Of a stretch of DNA of 64,000 bases, positions 38,307 to 46,675 are shown piece after piece. This stretch comes from Massilia sp. YIM B02769. GTDB lineage: Bacteria > Pseudomonadota > Gammaproteobacteria > Burkholderiales > Burkholderiaceae_D. Position numbers and translations under genes: made by a program. The DNA lies in the NCBI RefSeq assembly GCF_030411995.1, contig NZ_JASNRC010000002.1:451233-515232 (forward strand), in the 5' to 3' direction. The notes beneath the pieces are model-generated. The model did no database searches, was not told the origin of the DNA, and saw nothing but the letters and a program-made list of their open reading frames with translations. Position 1 is the first letter of the stretch, and each line of letters opens with the position of its first letter.

Positions 38307-39416
38307 ATGCCCCTCACGCCGCACGCCATGACTTCCCTGCCCGCTTCCGCCGACATCGCCTCGCCCGACCTGCCCGCGCACGCCATCGATGCCGCCACCG
38401 CCCACCTGCGCGACATCCTCGGCTACGCCATCGAGCACGGCCCGGCCCAGCGCGCACTGGTGGTGTACGACGAGCGCACCGGCCTGGCGCGCGCCCTGGT
38501 CGAAGCCTACCGGCGCAACCTGCCGGACGCCGACTTCGTCGCCTTCGACAGCACGGGCCCCGACGAGGTGCTGGCCCGCTTTCGTGCGCTGGTGCCGAAA
38601 GACCTGGTGGTGCTGGTCCAGTCGACCAACTTCCGTTTGGAGGCTTTCCGCATCCGCGTGGAACTGTTCAAGCTGGGACTGAAGGTGGTCGAGCATGTGC
38701 ACCTGTCGCGCATGCCGGGATCGCAGTCAGAGCACTACATCGAGGCGCTGGCCTACGAGCCTGCCTACTTCCGCGGCGTGGGCCGTGGGCTAAAAGCGCT
38801 GATCGACCAGGCGCCTATGGCGCGCGTGGTGGGCGGCGGCGAGGAGCTGGTGTTTGCTTCCCCGTTCGAGCCGGCCAAGCTGAACATCGGCGACTACAGC
38901 GAGATGCATAACGTGGGCGGCCAGTTCCCGATCGGCGAGGTCTTCACCGAGGCGCTCGACCTGGAAGCGGTGAGCGGGCGCGCGCAGATCCACGTGTTCG
39001 GTGACACCAACTACCGCTCGAACCGGCCCGACATGCCGGTGACGATCATCGTCGACAAGGGCCGCGTGGTCGGCACCGAGAATGCGACGCCGGCCTTCCA
39101 GCAGGTGCTCGACAACATCCGCGCCGACGAGGGTGAGGTATGGGTGCGCGAACTCGGCTTCGGCATGAACCGCGCCTTTACGCGCGAGCGCCGCGTGGAC
39201 GACATCGGCACCTACGAGCGCATGTGCGGCATCCATTTGTCGCTGGGCGCCAAGCACGGCGTGTACCCGAAGCCGGGCTTCAAGCGCAAGGATGCGCGCT
39301 ACCACATCGACGTGTTCGTGGTGACCGATGCCGTGTATTTGGGCGAGGAACGCGTGTATGCCGACGGCGCCTGGACCGCCGGCCCGGCAGACGACAGTGT
39401 TAGAATCCCGGGTTAA
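38307..39416 (+). CDS. Leucyl aminopeptidase-like protein (M29/AmpS-like)
   Basis: A 369-residue soluble protein. The segments GDYSEMHNVGGQFPIGEVFT, ELGFGMNRAFTRERRVDDIG and CGIHLSLGAKHGVY, followed by RYHIDVFVVTD, resemble the second half of M29 metal-dependent aminopeptidases, in which Glu, His and Asp bind the metals. The N-terminal half (ALVVYDERTGLARALVEAYR, VLVQSTNFRLEAFRI) resembles the Rossmann-like domain of that family. It may cleave N-terminal residues from peptides, but substrate and metal use are not evident. The start could be ATG 38307 or 38328; neither has a clear ribosome site. The kinase gene follows after 24 bases, so cotranscription is likely. Confidence 0.55.
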   Translation: MPLTPHAMTSLPASADIASPDLPAHAIDAATAHLRDILGYAIEHGPAQRALVVYDERTGLARALVEAYRRNLPDADFVAFDSTGPDEVLARFRALVPKDLVVLVQSTNFRLEAFRIRVELFKLGLKVVEHVHLSRMPGSQSEHYIEALAYEPAYFRGVGRGLKALIDQAPMARVVGGGEELVFASPFEPAKLNIGDYSEMHNVGGQFPIGEVFTEALDLEAVSGRAQIHVFGDTNYRSNRPDMPVTIIVDKGRVVGTENATPAFQQVLDNIRADEGEVWVRELGFGMNRAFTRERRVDDIGTYERMCGIHLSLGAKHGVYPKPGFKRKDARYHIDVFVVTDAVYLGEERVYADGAWTAGPADDSVRIPG

Positions 39417-39440
39417 CACAACCAGCCGCCGGGGAAGCGC

Positions 39441-40631
39441 ATGGCAGTAGACCTTCGCAAGAGCGTGGACGAAATCCAGGCAATCGGCGTCGTACCCAAG
39501 ATCCTGGAAACCGTGGCCGCCATGACCGGCCTGGGCTTCGTCTGCATCGCCCACGTCACCGAGGACGCATGGATCACCTGCGCCGTGCTCGACAAGCTCG
39601 AATTCGGCCTGAAGCCCGGCGACGAGCTCGATGTCACCACCACGCTGTGCGAGGAAGTGCGCGACACCGGCCGCTCCGTCATCATCGACCACGTTGCCGA
39701 GAGCACGCAGTACGCCGAACACCACACGCCGCGCATCTACGGCTTCCAGAGCTATTTTTCGATTCCGGTGTTCCGCACCGACGGCCGCTACTTCGGCACC
39801 CTGTGCGGACTCGATCCGAAACCGGTGAAGCTGTCCGACCCGGTCACCGTCTCGACCCTGCACCTGTTCGCCGAGCTGATCTCGAAGCAGCTCGATGCCG
39901 AAACGCGCCAGCAGGCCACCCGTTCCGACCTGCTGTCCGAACGCGAGACGGCCGAACTGCGCGAGCAATTCATCGCCGTGCTCGGCCACGACCTGCGCAC
40001 GCCGCTCGGTTCGATCACGCTGGGGACGGAACTGCTGGCACTGAAATTGAACGACCCGGCGCTGCGCCCGATCGTCGAGCGCATCCGTCGCAGCGCGCTG
40101 CGCATGTCGGCCCTGGTCGACGATGTCATGGATTTCACGCGCGGCCGCATGGGCAGCGGCATCCGCCTGCAACTGCGCCGGCACGACAACGTGCACCTGA
40201 CGCTGGAGCAGGTGGTCGACGAAATGCGCGGCATGCACCCGGAGCGCGCCATCACGGCCACCATCCCACCCCTGCTCTGCCTGCATTGCGACCCCGAACG
40301 CCTGGCGCAACTGCTGTCGAACCTGCTCGCCAACGCGCTGGTGCACGGCAGCGCCGGGGCGCCGGTGCAGGTGGAAGCGCGCGACGGCGACGGCAAGTTC
40401 GTGCTGACGGTATCGAACGAAGGCGCCGAACTGCCGCAGGATGTGATCGACCAGCTGTTCAAGCCGTACTGGCGCGCCGCCTCGCGTGCGGGCAGCGAAG
40501 GACTGGGCCTGGGCCTGTACATCGTCGACCAGATCGCCCGTGCGCATGGCGGCAGGATCGACGTGGCCTCCAGCGGCGGGCGCACCTCGTTCACGCTCAC
40601 GCTCGACAACCAGCAAGCGGCTGGGTCCTGA
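39441..40631 (+). CDS. Soluble GAF-domain sensor histidine kinase
   Basis: A 396-residue cytoplasmic kinase. A GAF domain (about 15-155; ITCAVLDKLEFGLKPGDEL, FSIPVFRTDGRYFGTLCGLD) is followed by a HisKA dimerisation helix with the phosphorylated His183 in LGHDLRTPLG and an ATP-binding domain with the N box LLSNLLANALVHG (291-303) and GLGLGLYIV. The usual DxGxG box reads NEGAELP, a variant seen in other GAF kinases. There is no membrane helix, so it senses an internal signal. GGGGAA four bases before ATG 39441 supports the start. No response regulator lies beside it; the next gene is a dioxygenase 50 bases downstream, making this an orphan kinase. Confidence 0.88.
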   Translation: MAVDLRKSVDEIQAIGVVPKILETVAAMTGLGFVCIAHVTEDAWITCAVLDKLEFGLKPGDELDVTTTLCEEVRDTGRSVIIDHVAESTQYAEHHTPRIYGFQSYFSIPVFRTDGRYFGTLCGLDPKPVKLSDPVTVSTLHLFAELISKQLDAETRQQATRSDLLSERETAELREQFIAVLGHDLRTPLGSITLGTELLALKLNDPALRPIVERIRRSALRMSALVDDVMDFTRGRMGSGIRLQLRRHDNVHLTLEQVVDEMRGMHPERAITATIPPLLCLHCDPERLAQLLSNLLANALVHGSAGAPVQVEARDGDGKFVLTVSNEGAELPQDVIDQLFKPYWRAASRAGSEGLGLGLYIVDQIARAHGGRIDVASSGGRTSFTLTLDNQQAAGS

Positions 40632-40681
40632 TCCATGCTCCCCGCCGACCGCTCACCGATTCTTTTTCACGACCGCACACC

Positions 40682-41521
40682 ATGCTGACACCCGAACAGC
40701 GCGCCGGCTTCGAGCGCGACGGCTTCATCGTCCTCCCCAACTTCAAGTCCCTCGACGAGATCGCCGCGCTGCGCCGGCGTGCCGAGGACATCGTCGACGC
40801 CTTCGACCCCAGCCAATCGCGCGCCATCTTCACCACGCGTGACCAGGAACGCGCCAGCGATGACTGGTTCCTCGGCTCGGACAACACGGTGCGCTGCTTC
40901 TTCGAGGAAGAGGCCTTCGGGCCGGACGGCCAGCTGCGCCAGGCCAAGGCGCTGTCGATCAACAAGATCGGCCATGCCATGCACGACCTCGACCAGGTGT
41001 TCGAGCGGTTTACGCGCGACCCGAAACTGGCGGCCGTGGCGCGCGACCTGGGTTTAGCGAAGCCGCAAGTGTGGCAGTCGATGTACATCTTCAAGCAGCC
41101 CGGCATCGGTGGCGAAGTGCGCTGGCACCAGGATGCGACCTTCTTCGACTCCACGCCGATCAGCGTGACCACCTTCTGGTTCGCACTGGAAGACGCCACC
41201 GTCGATAACGGCTGCCTGTGGGCCGAGCCGGGCGGCCACCGCGGCCCGCTGCGCGAGCGCTTCCTGCGCGACGGCGACCGCATCCACATGGAAAAGCTGG
41301 ACAGCACGCCGTGGCCGGATGACAGCACCGCCGTGCCGCTGGAAGCGGAGGCGGGGACGCTTGTCTGCTTCCACGGCCTGCTGCCGCACTACAGCGCGCC
41401 GAACCGTTCACCGGTGTCGCGCCATGCGTTCACGCTGCATGCGACCGATGCGGCGACCACGTACTCGCCGCGCAACTGGATCCAGCGTGATGCGAGTTTC
41501 CCGGTACGCGGCTTCGACTGA
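40682..41521 (+). CDS. Phytanoyl-CoA dioxygenase (PhyH) family protein
   Basis: A 279-residue Fe(II)/2-oxoglutarate-dependent oxygenase. The double-stranded beta-helix carries His149 and Asp151 in WHQDATFF and the distal His236 in LLPHYSAPNRSPVSRHAF, which also holds the arginine expected to bind 2-oxoglutarate. Other matching segments are ERDGFIVLPNF at the N-terminus and WFALEDATVDNGCLWAEPGG. Overall it resembles the PHYHD1-like branch, whose substrates are poorly known, rather than a fatty-acyl-CoA hydroxylase; antibiotic or osmolyte biosynthesis genes are absent nearby. ATG 40682 begins the conserved N-terminus, though the ribosome site is weak. It ends an apparent three-gene unit with the M29-like peptidase and the kinase. 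Confidence 0.82.
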   Translation: MLTPEQRAGFERDGFIVLPNFKSLDEIAALRRRAEDIVDAFDPSQSRAIFTTRDQERASDDWFLGSDNTVRCFFEEEAFGPDGQLRQAKALSINKIGHAMHDLDQVFERFTRDPKLAAVARDLGLAKPQVWQSMYIFKQPGIGGEVRWHQDATFFDSTPISVTTFWFALEDATVDNGCLWAEPGGHRGPLRERFLRDGDRIHMEKLDSTPWPDDSTAVPLEAEAGTLVCFHGLLPHYSAPNRSPVSRHAFTLHATDAATTYSPRNWIQRDASFPVRGFD

Positions 41522-41636
41522 CGCGAATACCTTCTGCGGAATAGTTATTGCTGAATGCCGAAGCCGCGAACGCTGGCGTTCGTAGTAAACGTTGCGAATG
41601 GTTGGCCTACTTCAGGCCATCACCATGCTAACGTCA

Positions 41637-41663
41637 CGCGTGGGCACGGGGCGCCCACCCTAC
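41637..41663. repeat. Family A palindromic repeat, single right arm (A5)
   Basis: CGCGTGGGCACGGGGCGCCCACCCTAC matches the right arm of family A (GTGGGCACGG/GCCCAC stem, terminal CCCTAC). No left arm starting GTAGGGTGG is found in 41522-41636, so this is a solitary copy. It lies in the convergent gap between the dioxygenase and oxidoreductase genes. Confidence 0.85.
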
Positions 41664-41699
41664 CGATTCGAACGCTTGCGACTCCGATAATTACCAGCG

Positions 41700-42950
41700 C
41701 TACGCCTCCTGCGGCTCCGGCCCGCGCGTCTTGCCGGGCGGCGGCGACAACTTCACCGCTCGCCCGCTCTTCGCCGACGCATAGATCGCCTCGATGATGC
41801 GCTGGTCCTGCAGCCCCTCCTCGCCCGGCGTATGCGGCTGCTTGTCCTGCCGCACGCACTGGGCGAAGTGGTCCAGCTCCTTGGCGAACTGGTTCTCTTC
41901 CTCGACCCCGATCTCGGCGGTCTGCTCCCTGCCCTGTTCCTTGCCGCCTTCCACGCGCGAGATGCGCAGCTTGTTGCCGTTGTAGGCATAGGCCGGGTTC
42001 ATCTCGGCATACGCGGTGGTGCCGTTCAGGCGGAACATCTGCGACTTGTGCGAGCTGTAGCCGGTCGAGCAGGTGGCGATGAAGCCGCTCGGGAAGCGCA
42101 GCGTGAACTGGCAGGATTCCTCGACCTCCCTGAAGCGCGCGTCGCCCGGCGTCGCATACGTATGGCCGATCACTTCCACCGGCTCTTCGCCGCTCAGGAA
42201 GCGCGCCTCGTTGATGCAGTACAGGCCCACGTCCGGCAGCGCGCCGCCGCCGGCCAGGGCGCGTTTCAGGCGCCAGTGCTGCGGATCGGCCATGTGCTGC
42301 GAATTGCAGGACACGAACTCGCGCAGCTCGCCCAGCTTCTTCTCGCGGATCATCTTCACCAGCGTGCGCTCGACCGGCGCGTACTGGCGGCGGTAGGCGA
42401 TCATCAGCTTGCGCTTGGCCTGCTTACAAGCGTCGATCATGCTCTGGCATTCGGCCACCGTGTTCGCCATCGGCTTTTCGCACAGTACGTGCTTGCCGGC
42501 GCGCGCGGCGCGGATGGTGTACTCGGCGTGCATGCTGTTCGGCAGTGCGATGTACACGCCCTGCACTTCGGGCATGCTGGCCAGCTTGTCGTAGTCGCGG
42601 TAGTCGAGCACCGCGCTTTCCGGGATGTCGTACTGGCGCGCGATCTTGAGGGCCTTGGCGCGATCGCCGCTGACCAGCGCCACCGGCCCGGTGTGCTTGC
42701 TCTGCGCGAAAGCGGGCAGCACCTCGTTCACCGAAATGCGGCCGACGCCGACGATGGCGATGCCGACCCGCTCGTTTATCGGATCGCCGGGCGGTTCGGT
42801 CTTCTCGGGCTTTTCGCTTTTCGCCTCGATCGGCGGGAAGGTGACGCGGTCCTTCTCGGCCGCGGCGGCCCCCATGGCGGGTGCGGACAGGGCGGCAAGC
42901 GTGCCCACATAGCGCAGGAAGTCCCGGCGCGGCGCTTCGTCGTGCTTCAT
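41700..42950 (-). CDS. Tat-exported Gfo/Idh/MocA-family oxidoreductase
   Basis: A 416-residue NAD(P)-dependent sugar dehydrogenase-like protein. The N-terminus carries a twin-arginine signal (RRDFLRYVGTLAALSAPAMG), so it is folded with its cofactor before export to the periplasm. After a 35-residue charged linker comes the Rossmann domain, with VGVGRISVNEVLPAF as the glycine loop and CEKPMANTVAEC as the conserved EKP motif, then the C-terminal alpha/beta domain. This resembles glucose-fructose oxidoreductase, which also uses Tat, but the substrate cannot be told. ATG 42950 opens the Tat signal and has AAAGGA about ten bases upstream; an upstream in-frame start would add a stretch unlike a signal. 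Confidence 0.85.
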   Translation of the reverse strand: MKHDEAPRRDFLRYVGTLAALSAPAMGAAAAEKDRVTFPPIEAKSEKPEKTEPPGDPINERVGIAIVGVGRISVNEVLPAFAQSKHTGPVALVSGDRAKALKIARQYDIPESAVLDYRDYDKLASMPEVQGVYIALPNSMHAEYTIRAARAGKHVLCEKPMANTVAECQSMIDACKQAKRKLMIAYRRQYAPVERTLVKMIREKKLGELREFVSCNSQHMADPQHWRLKRALAGGGALPDVGLYCINEARFLSGEEPVEVIGHTYATPGDARFREVEESCQFTLRFPSGFIATCSTGYSSHKSQMFRLNGTTAYAEMNPAYAYNGNKLRISRVEGGKEQGREQTAEIGVEEENQFAKELDHFAQCVRQDKQPHTPGEEGLQDQRIIEAIYASAKSGRAVKLSPPPGKTRGPEPQEA

Positions 42951-43169
42951 TTGGGTCGATCCTTTCGGCAAAGTCGAGCTGACTGGAGTGCATTCCATGC
43001 TCGCATAGCCGTTCAAATGCCAGCGCTACATTGCCTGCACGCTAGAAACTTGCCGCCGGCGCGGCGCTTGCCATCCGTCGCCTCGGCTTGCCGTTCGTCG
43101 CAAGCGGCATGACCGCATGTCGCGCGACGGCGAGCATGGGGTTTTCCATCATCGTTCACGACAACCGCC

Positions 43170-44000
43170 ATGACGCCTTTTGCCCGCCTCTTCCTCGCCG
43201 CCCTCTTCCTCGCCGCCCTCTCCTGCTCGCTGACCCTGATGGCGCCGCCCGCATCGGCCGCCATCGAACGCGCGCGCACCGACACCGTCGACGGCCGCAA
43301 GCTCGAATCGCTCACCATCCGCAATCCGTCGGCCAAGGTCACCGTGGTCTTCGAAAACGGCTCGCGCGCCACCATCGCCGGCTGGGACAAGGTGCTCGAC
43401 GGGATCAAGGACAGCGCCACCGTGTTCGCCTACAACCGTCCCGGCTACGCCAACAGCGAGGCGGTCGACGCGCCGCGCGACGGCGCCACCATCGTCGAGC
43501 AACTGCGCGCCAACCTGCGCCACAAGAACCTGCCGCCGCCGTATGTGCTGGTCGGCCATTCGCTCGGCGGCCTGTACATGCAGCTGTTCGCGCGCCGCTA
43601 TCCCGAGGAAGTAAAAGGCCTGGTGCTGGTCGATGCGCTGTATCCGCGCGTGGTGAAGAAACCGCAGGAGTTCCCGCTGTACACCCGCGCCGGCAAGTGG
43701 CTGTTCTTTTCGCGCACGGTGCGCGACGAGATCGACAGCATCTGGGAAACCGGCGAAATGGTGGCCGCCCTGCCGCGCATCGACGACAAGCCCATCATCC
43801 GCCTGGTGAACAAGCCGCTGTCGTCGACCGCGATCGCCGTCGATTTCGGCGCCTTCAACTTCGACGACGAGACCCGCGCTTTCGTACGCGGGATGTATCC
43901 GAAGGCGAAGACGGTGGTGGCCGACGCCTCGCACCAGATGCAGGTGACCCATCCCGACATCGTGGCCGCGGCCATTCGCGAAATCCTGGCAACGCCATAA
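43170..44000 (+). CDS. Exported alpha/beta hydrolase
   Basis: A 276-residue serine hydrolase. Residues 1-30 form a Sec signal ending PPASAA. The nucleophile elbow is GHSLGG, the acid likely the Asp in LVLVDALYP or a later residue, and the histidine lies in DASHQMQVTHPD near the C-terminus. The pattern VTVVFENGSRATIAGWDKVL and AYNRPGYANSEA is typical of small alpha/beta hydrolases of the esterase or peptidase-like type. Substrate is unknown. The ATG at 43170 starts the signal peptide but lacks a clear ribosome site. It stands alone, divergent from the oxidoreductase and convergent with tadG across repeat B2. Confidence 0.82.
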   Translation: MTPFARLFLAALFLAALSCSLTLMAPPASAAIERARTDTVDGRKLESLTIRNPSAKVTVVFENGSRATIAGWDKVLDGIKDSATVFAYNRPGYANSEAVDAPRDGATIVEQLRANLRHKNLPPPYVLVGHSLGGLYMQLFARRYPEEVKGLVLVDALYPRVVKKPQEFPLYTRAGKWLFFSRTVRDEIDSIWETGEMVAALPRIDDKPIIRLVNKPLSSTAIAVDFGAFNFDDETRAFVRGMYPKAKTVVADASHQMQVTHPDIVAAAIREILATP

Positions 44001-44016
44001 CCCATAGCGGGTGTCA

Positions 44017-44143
44017 CAGCGGGGGTCAGGTCTGACATTCGGACACGACCTCATCCGTACTTTGCAGTAAAGGTCGTCCTATCCACGCAGGAACCGGCGA
44101 CAAAGCAGAGCTCGTGTCCGAATGTCAGACCTGACCCCGGCTG
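44017..44143. repeat. Family B paired inverted repeat (B2)
   Basis: Arms at 44017-44047 (CAGCGGGGGTCAGGTCTGAC...) and 44113-44143 are inverted 31-bp copies with one or two differences, and match B1 closely; both elements also share GCAGAGCT before the right arm. It fills the convergent gap, and the tadG stop codon begins at the base after the right arm. Confidence 0.9.
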
Positions 44144-45478
44144 TTATTTGGAGATGCGCAGGATCGCCGAGGCCAGGCGCGAGAAGCAGGGTGTCAGGTC
44201 GGCCTCGGTGGCGGCGTAGCAGTACATGCCGACCGGCTTGTCGGGGTTGTAGCAGGTCGATGGCGCGTCGGCGACGTTGGCCATGCACTTCAGGACGTTC
44301 TCGCCAACCTCGTTGTCGACGCCGCTCTTCGCTTTCAGCGAGGCGCCCATGCCGAGCGTGAACACGTAGATGCCCTCGTCGCGCGCCTTGGCGGCGATGG
44401 CTTCGGGCAGGTTGCGGGCGGCGCGGTCGATGTTGCGCTGGGCGGCGCTGGAGGTCGACAGGTCGGACGTGACGGTGCGCACGCCCGAGCCGCTCGTCAC
44501 GATCGGGAATTCGCGCAGGTTGTCGTGGGCGTTGTAGAAGTCCGGCAGCCTGGAGATGGTGTTCGATATGCTGCCGCGGCGCTCGACATCGCAGCCGGTG
44601 AGCGCGACGCGTGCACTGCTGTTCAGGTCATACAGGCCATTGAAGCCTTTATCGAAGACGCCCGGCTTGCTGCAATCGGTGGCGACCTTGAATGGCAGCT
44701 GCGCGCCCAGGGCAGTCGGTTCGCCGTCCGAAAAGAACACGATCACGCGCAGGCTCGAGCGGTTCAGCTGCGGCACCTTGTTCAGTTCATTGCGCGCCTG
44801 CCACATGCCCTCCACCGACGCCGTGCTGCCGTCGAAGACATAGCTGTCGATACTGCTCACCATCGCAGCGCGGTCGAAACCGCGCTTCGTCCCGTTCATC
44901 GCGTTATCGACCTCGGCGCCATAGGCGAAGTGGATCAGGCTGACCCGGTCCTGAGTCACGTTGAACTTGTTCAGGAAGCTTTTTGCCGAGGCCTTTACCG
45001 CCGTGCGATTGTCATACAACGAGCCCGAGGTATCGACCACGAAGGCCATGTCCAGATCCTTGCGGATGGTCTGCGCATACGCCACCGGCGTCAGCGAGGT
45101 AAAGCCCAGCACGCGCATGAACGACACCAGCATCGGCGCCTCGGCGCGCACATCGATGGTCACGCGGCCGGTGTCGAAGGACACGTCCGTCGACAGCAGC
45201 TTGGGCGAGGACAGCAGGTAATTGCTCGGGATGTTCGCGGCAAAGAAATCGGCGGCGGCGGCGCGCGCAGCGGCGGCCTGCTCATCCTTGGTCGTCCCTT
45301 CGGGAATAGCGCGGGCGCCGGCCAGCGCGGCGGAGTCGACGGCGGCGTTCAAGCGCGCCTTGACCAGGTAGGCCAGGCCGCCGTCGACCACCAGGCCGAC
45401 CAGGGCCAGCAGGACCAGCATCGCCACGGCGACCATGATGAGAACGGCGCCGCGCTCGCGGCGAATCGGTGTGCGCAT
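44144..45478 (-). CDS. tadG: TadG-like minor pilin with vWA domain
   Basis: A 444-residue protein of Flp pilus biogenesis. The N-terminus (RRERGAVLIMVAVAMLVLLA) is the TadE/TadG-type membrane anchor, followed by about 100 residues of linker and a von Willebrand A domain with an intact metal motif DTSGSL at 149-154 and the later FFSDGEPTALG. The domain would face the periplasm and may mediate adhesion or pilus assembly. Its ATG at 45478 overlaps the preceding pseudopilin stop by a few bases, showing translational coupling. It is the last gene of a three-gene minus-strand unit, separated from the main tad operon by a divergent two-component system. Confidence 0.85.
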   Translation of the reverse strand: MRTPIRRERGAVLIMVAVAMLVLLALVGLVVDGGLAYLVKARLNAAVDSAALAGARAIPEGTTKDEQAAAARAAAADFFAANIPSNYLLSSPKLLSTDVSFDTGRVTIDVRAEAPMLVSFMRVLGFTSLTPVAYAQTIRKDLDMAFVVDTSGSLYDNRTAVKASAKSFLNKFNVTQDRVSLIHFAYGAEVDNAMNGTKRGFDRAAMVSSIDSYVFDGSTASVEGMWQARNELNKVPQLNRSSLRVIVFFSDGEPTALGAQLPFKVATDCSKPGVFDKGFNGLYDLNSSARVALTGCDVERRGSISNTISRLPDFYNAHDNLREFPIVTSGSGVRTVTSDLSTSSAAQRNIDRAARNLPEAIAAKARDEGIYVFTLGMGASLKAKSGVDNEVGENVLKCMANVADAPSTCYNPDKPVGMYCYAATEADLTPCFSRLASAILRISK

Positions 45479-45479
45479 G

Positions 45480-46085
45480 TCAGAAGACCGTGATCGAGTA
45501 CAGGTCCGGCCCGAAAGTGGGCAGGCCGAGGTTGGCGACGGTGTAGGTAGGAAGCAGCATGTCGAAGCGGTAGAAGGTCTCGACCACGTACACCACTTCG
45601 CCGTCGCTCAGCTTGCCGTCCATGACGGTGGTGGCCGGGCGCGACTTGCTGCTCACGCTGGTGCACAGGCCGGCGTTCCACGAGGTGCAGCCATATACCT
45701 TGCTGGTCGGGGCGTAGCCGCTGGCGCGGAAACCGAGGTTACGGCCGGCGTCGTCCCAGCGGTACTGGTCGAGCACCACGCTGCGCGATACGCCGCCGCT
45801 CGCCACGCCCATCACGCGGGTGATGTAGACCATGCCCTGCTGGTTGACGTTGAGCGGCGGCGCGCTGGCCATCAGCGCGTAGATGATGTCCTGGCTGCCG
45901 GTTTCCAGCTGGGTGCTGCCGCGCGCGACCAGGTTGGCGCCTTCGCGGCCGATGTTGGTCATGATGATGTTGGCCTGCAGCGCGCGGCCGGCGTCGATCA
46001 TGCCGAACAGGAGCAGCAGGAGCATCGGCAGCAGCAAGGCGAATTCGACGGCGGCCAGGCCGCCCTGGCGTAGGGATCGCTTCAT
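45480..46085 (-). CDS. TadE-like pseudopilin (TadF position)
   Basis: A 201-residue protein. The N-terminal GLAAVEFALLLPMLLLLLFG is the TadE-type pseudopilin segment: a short leader ending in Gly, then a helix with Glu near position 5 of the mature form, processed by the prepilin peptidase. The C-terminal 150 residues are periplasmic, with two cysteines in YGCTSWNAGLC that may form a disulfide. By order it takes the TadF position. Its ATG overlaps the stop of the upstream tadE (ATGA), and its own stop overlaps the tadG start. The unit tadE-tadF-tadG therefore forms one coupled operon. Confidence 0.8.
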   Translation of the reverse strand: MKRSLRQGGLAAVEFALLLPMLLLLLFGMIDAGRALQANIIMTNIGREGANLVARGSTQLETGSQDIIYALMASAPPLNVNQQGMVYITRVMGVASGGVSRSVVLDQYRWDDAGRNLGFRASGYAPTSKVYGCTSWNAGLCTSVSSKSRPATTVMDGKLSDGEVVYVVETFYRFDMLLPTYTVANLGLPTFGPDLYSITVF

Positions 46086-46552
46086 GGGAAGTACTCATTG
46101 CGCATGGTGGCCGCCACCGCGAAGTGGTACTTTCCGTCCTTGAAGAACGACGACAGCAGCGGGGTCGTCACGATCCAGTCGCAGTCGAGCTGCAGCACGA
46201 TGATGCTGCCGGCGGTGCCGAACATGCCGCTGGTGTAGGCGTTGCTGGCGTAGGACTTGCCGTTCACCGAAATGGTCGGCGCCAGCTTGTCGTACATGCC
46301 GAGCGAACTGTCGCGGATGCTCTGGATGACGGCGTTGTAGCGCTGCTGGCTGCCGGTGTTCGGGTCGAGGTTGCTCTGGCCCGTGATCGCGTAGCGCGCG
46401 CCTTCGCGCACCGCGTACTGCATCGTCAGGGTGGCGAAGAACATCATGCTGAATTCGACCAGCGCCAGCAAGATCAGCAAAAAGACCGGGGCCACGATCG
46501 CCATCTCGACGATTGTGGCGCCAGACTGACGGCGAAGGCCTGATGGTTTCAT
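46082..46552 (-). CDS. tadE: TadE-like pseudopilin
   Basis: A 156-residue protein with the leader LRRQSG followed by ATIVEMAIVAPVFLLILLAL, the TadE segment with Glu near position 5. A short periplasmic domain follows, including REGARYAITGQSNLD, a motif common in TadE proteins. It should be a minor pilus component needed for Flp assembly. It is the first gene of the minus-strand pseudopilin operon and overlaps the next by four bases. The ribosome site is weak (AGCAAAA). The divergent gap to the kinase gene, 46553-46675, must hold promoters for both directions. Confidence 0.85.
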   Translation of the reverse strand: MKPSGLRRQSGATIVEMAIVAPVFLLILLALVEFSMMFFATLTMQYAVREGARYAITGQSNLDPNTGSQQRYNAVIQSIRDSSLGMYDKLAPTISVNGKSYASNAYTSGMFGTAGSIIVLQLDCDWIVTTPLLSSFFKDGKYHFAVAATMRNEYFP

Positions 46553-46675
46553 TTTTGCTGTATTGAAATAGGTTTTTATGGGCGCATGCGTTAAGCTTGG
46601 AGATTCTACAGGGCAAGATTTAAGCGCCGTTAATTAATTTCATCAATTTTTTGATTGCTGTCGGTACAGAACAAC

